This document shows positions 60,172 through 64,000 of a stretch of 64,000 bases of DNA, piece by piece (within the stretch, counting starts at the first letter, position 1; the number at the start of each line of letters is the position of its first letter). The translations under genes and the position numbers were made by a program. The notes under the pieces are model-generated. The model was given only the letters and a program-made list of their open reading frames with translations, was not told where the DNA came from and made no database searches. Source of the stretch: a virus; IMG/VR virus record IMGVR_UViG_3300030380_005342, positions 1 through 64,000 of that record. One strand, written 5' to 3'.

Positions 60172-60863
60172 TCGGTGGCGAAAACGTTGATGAAACAAGA
60201 GTGAATCTACTAGAAACCAGAACTCGATGGATAAACGTATCAAAAGATACTGAAAAGGCATCACAAATGGTTGAACTCCTTGGTGATAAAAATTTTACAA
60301 ACCATGAGAGATTTAATGCACTAACAGAAGATGCAGAGTTTGGGTGGACAAAGGAAAAAAGCCCAGAGTGGTTTGTGACTCACATGTGTGGACTTTCACA
60401 TCGTAAACTTTTGATGGAAACCATTATCAAGGATGACAAACCCGTTCTTATTTTAGAGGATGATGTTGAGATTGAACATCCAACATGGATGGATGAAATC
60501 CCAGTTCCCCGAGATGCAGACGCAGTATATCTTGGCACTTCTCACAGCGACATGAGATACAGGGCAGAGGATCACGGCAATGGTTGGAATAAAATTACGG
60601 GAGTGTTTGGAACACACGCCATCTTACACTTGAATAAAAAGTATGCCTCAGAGATGTGTATCATGATTGAAAGATGCGTTAAAAATAATCATCCATTTGA
60701 TGTTTCATTGGCAAAGGATCTACAAGGGAGATTTAATGTATACGCACCATACTCTCCATTCTTTTATCAAGCAGACTCAAAAAATACCACAAATAAGTAT
60801 GAGGCTATTACAAGACCGCCACTTACTCAACAAAAAAAGTTTACGCTTGGAACATTTAAATAA
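60168..60863 (+). CDS. Glycosyltransferase, GT25-like
   Basis: The 231 residues show the GT25 (LPS/collagen-galactosyltransferase) layout: an N-terminal strand RTRWINVSKDTEKASQM (18-34), a WFVTHMCGLSHRKLLM segment (68-83; family pattern 'g...SH...'), and the metal-binding VLILEDDVEIEHP (93-105). Later, FGTHAILHLNKKYA fits the acceptor side. In other organisms, GT25 enzymes add Gal or related sugars to LPS or to collagen hydroxylysine. Its overlap with the epimerase shows coupling, and three more transferases follow. The donor and acceptor are not shown. Confidence 0.72.
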   Translation: MIGGENVDETRVNLLETRTRWINVSKDTEKASQMVELLGDKNFTNHERFNALTEDAEFGWTKEKSPEWFVTHMCGLSHRKLLMETIIKDDKPVLILEDDVEIEHPTWMDEIPVPRDADAVYLGTSHSDMRYRAEDHGNGWNKITGVFGTHAILHLNKKYASEMCIMIERCVKNNHPFDVSLAKDLQGRFNVYAPYSPFFYQADSKNTTNKYEAITRPPLTQQKKFTLGTFK

Positions 60864-60865
60864 TC

Positions 60866-61627
60866 ATGCCAGTATCTTTTAATAATCCAACTTGGAGACT
60901 TGGCAACCAAATGTTCCAGTATGCTGCGACACTTGGTGTTGTTGAAAAAATCAATACACATGGTAATTTTGCGATTGATAACACATATCTCTCCGAGTGT
61001 TTTGAACTAGGCTCCTTGAAAAATGCGAGAGTGTTTGCAAACAATCTTTATCAAGAACCTCGTTTTGATTTCTGTGATGATATTTTTAGAATTGATCCCA
61101 ACTTACATACAGATCTACAAGGTTACTTTCAGACTGAAAAATACTTTGACCACTGTAGCGGAAGAGTAAAGGCTGATTTTACTTTTAAAGAAAATATTAG
61201 ACATAAAGTTTCTGAGGATTTACCAGTCGGTGTTCTTTGTTCTCTCCATGTGAGAAGGACAGACTATCTACAACTCGCACATGTCCACACAAATTTGCAA
61301 GTGGATTGGTATGAGAAAGCCTTCGAAAATCAAAAGGAATACTTTGGTGATGAACTTATCCCCGTGATATTTTCTGATGACATTGAGTGGTGTAAAGAAA
61401 ATTTATCACATCTTTCTGACGATACTTTCTTTTCAAATGGTGACACATACTATGATCTTTGCATGATGTCTTTTTGCAACGCTCACATAATTGCAAATAG
61501 TAGTTTTAGTTGGTGGGGTGCTTACCTTGGTGGGGGCAGAACAGTTGCACCAAAAGAATGGTTTGGAGAAAGTAATCCTCACGGGGATTGGAAAGATATT
61601 TACTGCGATGGATGGGTGATCATTTGA
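60866..61627 (+). CDS. Alpha-1,2-fucosyltransferase-like glycosyltransferase (GT11)
   Basis: The 253 residues have the classic GT11 start RLGNQMFQYAATLG (11-24), a middle LQGYFQTEKYF (84-94), the donor-binding HVRRTDYLQ (128-136), and the late motif ANSSFSWWGAYLGG (210-223). GT11 enzymes transfer fucose from GDP-fucose to the 2-OH of galactose, though phage members may use other donors. No GDP-fucose synthesis gene is seen in this window, so the host would have to supply the donor. It follows the GT25-like gene by two bases. Its stop overlaps the TTG start of the next gene. Confidence 0.87.
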   Translation: MPVSFNNPTWRLGNQMFQYAATLGVVEKINTHGNFAIDNTYLSECFELGSLKNARVFANNLYQEPRFDFCDDIFRIDPNLHTDLQGYFQTEKYFDHCSGRVKADFTFKENIRHKVSEDLPVGVLCSLHVRRTDYLQLAHVHTNLQVDWYEKAFENQKEYFGDELIPVIFSDDIEWCKENLSHLSDDTFFSNGDTYYDLCMMSFCNAHIIANSSFSWWGAYLGGGRTVAPKEWFGESNPHGDWKDIYCDGWVII

Positions 61628-62442
61628 AAATCGTACAAGCATTTGGATCACCATTTACTCACGATAAAAGTTCGTGCATGGGAAGTGTTCCTACTAATCA
61701 CATTTGGCACTACGGAGCATGCGAGGACTCAGACATCGAAGTTTACTTGGATTATGATGTAGTGGGAGGATTTAAATCTCCATGTGAAAATAAGTTTCTT
61801 TGGCTGAGTGAATCTAAATCTATTGTTCCTCATCAATATGCTTTTGTAAGAATGTGGTATGAAAAGTTTTGCGACTGTTATAAAGCAATATTTACGGCAG
61901 ATCGAGAGTTAGTTAATCTTCATGATAAGTTTATAGAAGCACCCGGAGGATCAAACTATACATGGGTGACTCCAGATAAACGGGGTGTTCATAAAAAGTC
62001 CAAACTTGTTTCTATGATTAGTTCTGGAAAAGTTATGTGTGAAGATCATATTAATCGAAATGCAATCGCAGACAAAATGATTGAGCAAGGTGTTGACATG
62101 TTTGGCAGACTATACACACCTGTTGAAACCAAAGATATGGCACTAAATGATTATATGTTTTCTGTGACCATAGAAAATGTAATCTTATCAAATTATCAAA
62201 CAGAAAAAGTCATCGATTGTTTCGCAACGGGAACTGTTCCAATTTACTTGGGGAATCCATCCATCGGTGAAACCTTTAATCCAGATGGAATTATTTTTTA
62301 CGATGACAACTTTGATCTAAATATGTTGTCGGAAGATTTGTATCAAAAAATGCTTCCGGCTGTGAAAGAAAATTATGAGATATTCTGTAACATGAAAATC
62401 TCTGATGATGTGATTTTTGACAAGATCACAAAACTACTCTAA
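61624..62442 (+). CDS. Alpha-1,3-fucosyltransferase-like glycosyltransferase (GT10)
   Basis: The 272 residues begin at TTG 61624 (MKIVQAFGSPF), which overlaps the GT11 stop in the same TTGA way as gp55/gp47; ATG 61612 would add four residues. The C-terminal half carries the GT10 pattern: KKSKLVSMISSGK (124-136), MFSVTIENVILSNYQTEKVIDCF (178-200) and GTVPIYLGNPSI (203-214). GT10 enzymes transfer fucose to GlcNAc or similar. The N-terminal half has a diverged acceptor domain. Together with the GT11 gene it suggests a fucosylated or related branched glycan. Confidence 0.82.
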   Translation: MKIVQAFGSPFTHDKSSCMGSVPTNHIWHYGACEDSDIEVYLDYDVVGGFKSPCENKFLWLSESKSIVPHQYAFVRMWYEKFCDCYKAIFTADRELVNLHDKFIEAPGGSNYTWVTPDKRGVHKKSKLVSMISSGKVMCEDHINRNAIADKMIEQGVDMFGRLYTPVETKDMALNDYMFSVTIENVILSNYQTEKVIDCFATGTVPIYLGNPSIGETFNPDGIIFYDDNFDLNMLSEDLYQKMLPAVKENYEIFCNMKISDDVIFDKITKLL

Positions 62443-62445
62443 ATA
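62439..62445 (+). promoter_or_regulatory. Candidate late promoter CTAAATA before the GT2 gene
   Basis: CTCTAAATAGAAG overlaps the stop of the GT10 gene, 18 bases before the next ATG. AGGAG (62452-62456) follows as RBS. The context is like that at 50998. Confidence 0.45.
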
Positions 62446-62462
62446 GAAGACAGGAGATTATT

Positions 62463-63734
62463 ATGAGCAAAAGACCAAGCGTTACATTATGCATGATCGT
62501 TAAAAATGAAGAACACATCATCCGTGAGTGTCTTGATTCTATGGTGGGAGTTATCGATAGGTACGACATCTCTGATACAGGTTCAACGGATAAAACAAGA
62601 GATGTAATTCGTGAGTGGGGTGAAAAGAATAATATTCCGGGTGAAGTGTACGATATTCCATGGAAAGGATTTGGTAAGTCTAGAACAGATGCGTTTAAAA
62701 ATGCTGAGGGAAAAGCCGATTACGCTTGGGTCATTGACGCAGATGATAAACTTGAAGGTGACTTTAGATATCCCGAAGAATTTGGTGAACACGATAGTTA
62801 TGCTTTAAACATTCATCGTGGTGATTTCAACTGGTGGAGACAACAAATTTTTAAACTCTCAGCAGGTTGGGAGTATGTTGGTGTTCTCCACGAATATGCA
62901 AACGCTAAAGGTCTTCGTGACGCAGGGGGAACACCTACAGCGGGTCGTATTGAACCACATCCGCATTACCATATCGAAGCAAGAACGATGGGCGACAGAA
63001 CCGTTCAGTTCGGTGATGACCAATCTGCAAAATACACCAAGGATGCTGAAACACTTATTGATTGTTTAACGAATCCAGAAAATGAAAACTATGAGCCGGA
63101 TAATCTCAGATATGAGTTTTACGTTGCACAGTCTTACTTTGATGCTCAGAATATTGAAAAGGCATTAGAGTGGTACGAGAAAAGAGCGGTCAAAGGCGGA
63201 TGGGACGAAGAAGTATGGTATTGTGTCTACAGAATTGCAATCTGCAAATGTCTCCTGAAAACAAGTTGGGAAGAGGCACAAGATCATTTCTTACAAGCGT
63301 GGAACATTCGACCTCATCGTGCAGAGCCTTTGTATCAACTTGCAAGAATTCACAGACAAAATGGCAATCCAAGATTAGGTTACTTGTTTGCCAAAACTGC
63401 CATGAATATTCCATTCCCGCAGGGTGATATTTTGTTCTTAGCAAATGACGTTTATGATTGGCAAATTGCTGATGAAGTTGCCTCCTCCGCTTACTATGTT
63501 GGTGACATGGTTGCTGGTCTTGAAGCATCGAATAAACTTTTGGAGGACAAAAAATTTCCAGACAGTGAAAAGGATAGAATTGTAAATAACTTTTCTCAAT
63601 ACGCAAAGTGGCTCGAAGAGCAGAATGCAGCACAACAAAAAATGCAGCAAGAAATTTTAGAAAAACAAGTTGCGGAAAAAATGAAAAGAACAAAAGCACC
63701 AGCACCAAGAAGGAAAAAAAAGGCTAAGAAATAA
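62463..63734 (+). CDS. Family 2 glycosyltransferase with TPR-like C-terminal half
   Basis: The 423 residues start with a GT-A fold: [21 protein letters not shown] (7-27), [15 protein letters not shown] (35-49), and the DxD-type [11 protein letters not shown] (89-99), then [23 protein letters not shown]. Residues about 200-370 are helical repeats ([51 protein letters not shown]) that look like TPR units. The end is a coiled coil and a Lys/Arg/Pro-rich tail ([12 protein letters not shown]). A GT2 plus TPR architecture is found in O-linked glycoprotein transferases. It ends on the first base of the collagen-like gene ATG, so the two are coupled. Confidence 0.85.
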   Translation: MSKRPSVTLCMIVKNEEHIIRECLDSMVGVIDRYDISDTGSTDKTRDVIREWGEKNNIPGEVYDIPWKGFGKSRTDAFKNAEGKADYAWVIDADDKLEGDFRYPEEFGEHDSYALNIHRGDFNWWRQQIFKLSAGWEYVGVLHEYANAKGLRDAGGTPTAGRIEPHPHYHIEARTMGDRTVQFGDDQSAKYTKDAETLIDCLTNPENENYEPDNLRYEFYVAQSYFDAQNIEKALEWYEKRAVKGGWDEEVWYCVYRIAICKCLLKTSWEEAQDHFLQAWNIRPHRAEPLYQLARIHRQNGNPRLGYLFAKTAMNIPFPQGDILFLANDVYDWQIADEVASSAYYVGDMVAGLEASNKLLEDKKFPDSEKDRIVNNFSQYAKWLEEQNAAQQKMQQEILEKQVAEKMKRTKAPAPRRKKKAKK

Positions 63735-64000
63735 TGGCTGAGTTTTCGTTTCCATCTAGTCCAACTTTTGGAACAACGCTTTCAATAGGCTCAAAGGAAT
63801 TCACATGGAATGGATTTGGATTCCAACGAGTTTCGTCTATCGGTCCAACGGGACCAACAGGTGCAACAGGAGCCACTGGTGCAACGGGACCAACGGGTGC
63901 AACAGGGAGTGATGGAGCAACAGGAGCAACAGGAGCCACGGGAACCACTGGGGCTACTGGAACCACCGGAGCCACAGGGACTACAGGAACCACTGGCACT
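63734..64000 (+). CDS. Collagen-like Gly-X-Thr fibre protein, N-terminal part (cut by window end)
   Basis: The first 89 codons are present. A 36-residue N-terminal module ([28 protein letters not shown]) resembles the attachment ends of marine phage fibres. From G37 on, the protein is a run of Gly-X-Y triplets, 17 complete ones in view; Y is Thr in 16 and Asp in one (GSD), and X is Pro, Ala, Thr or Ser. Such triplets form collagen-type trimers, and Thr at Y can carry sugar, as in the Bacillus BclA filaments. The ATG overlaps the stop of the GT2 gene. Total length and the C-terminal end are unknown. Confidence 0.88.
   Translation, partial: MAEFSFPSSPTFGTTLSIGSKEFTWNGFGFQRVSSIGPTGPTGATGATGATGPTGATGSDGATGATGATGTTGATGTTGATGTTGTTGT
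63842..64000 (+). repeat. Nine-base GGN-NCN-ACN repeat coding for Gly-X-Thr
   Basis: The run consists of 9-base units such as GGTGCAACA and GGAACCACT, with codons varied at third positions, so the DNA copies are not identical though the protein triplets nearly are. Varied codons argue for selection on the protein and against recent slippage. The repeat continues past the window end. Confidence 0.88.

Noticed and set aside
63724-63999. Minus-strand Val-Pro-Val repeat frame at the window end
   Set aside because: It is the complement of the Gly-X-Thr repeat; the plus frame has a proper start coupled to the GT2 gene and a fibre-type N-terminus.

Overview
The window is a 64 kb piece of the genome of a large T4-like myovirus (contractile tail), most like the marine group typified by cyanophages and their relatives. 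This rests on protein recognition and gene order: nearly every T4 core gene for baseplate, neck, packaging, sheath, tube, portal, prohead, capsid, recombination and clamp/clamp-loader is present, tightly packed and often overlapping by 1-17 bases. No tRNA, CRISPR array, insertion sequence or homing endonuclease was seen, and no photosynthesis gene, so the host cannot be named from this piece. No gap without a gene exceeds 150 bases.

Layout. (1) 1-265: the C-terminus of the ssDNA-binding protein gp32 on the plus strand, ending in a strong C(UUCG)G terminator. (2) 267-4258, minus strand: head-completion nuclease gp4, a conserved unknown protein, a tube-fold protein (gp54-like), the gp26 hub/assembly protein, a small gp51-position ORF and a probable tape-measure protein. 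The gp26 end carries a textbook -1 frameshift cassette that would fuse gp26 to the small ORF, as in lambda G/GT. (3) 4280-27724, plus strand: tail cap gp48, an enlarged gp53, hub gp27-like, spike gp5, a PAAR-type tip, gp25, gp6, a gp7-position protein, gp8, a giant DUF4815/collar protein and fibre-like proteins. (4) 27867-42760: neck gp13/14/15, terminase gp16/17, sheath gp18, tube gp19, portal gp20, two core-position proteins, protease gp21, scaffold gp22 and capsid gp23, closed by an 11-bp hairpin with a GAAA loop. (5) 42780-53580: another tube-fold protein, a near-perfect sigma70 promoter, UvsY, UvsW, an LSm-like protein, late sigma factor gp55, gp47 and gp46 with a carbamoyltransferase between them, and two odd modular proteins that may be packaged in the head. 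(6) 53611-59248: gp45, gp44, gp62 and RegA interleaved with sugar genes (a GalE-like epimerase before the clamp, a UDP-sugar dehydrogenase between gp44 and gp62). (7) 59266-64000: a second epimerase, four glycosyltransferases (GT25-, GT11-, GT10- and GT2-like) and the start of a collagen-like Gly-X-Thr fibre protein cut by the window end.

How it works together: the minus and plus morphogenesis blocks diverge from a 21-base gap between gp4 and gp48. A recurring CTAAATA/ATAAATA motif before many genes is probably the late promoter recognised through gp55 and the gp45 clamp. The sugar genes form an accessory layer threaded through the replication operons. Together with the Thr-rich collagen-like protein they suggest a phage-encoded glycosylation system, whose target (fibre, virion or host glycan) is not shown by the sequence.
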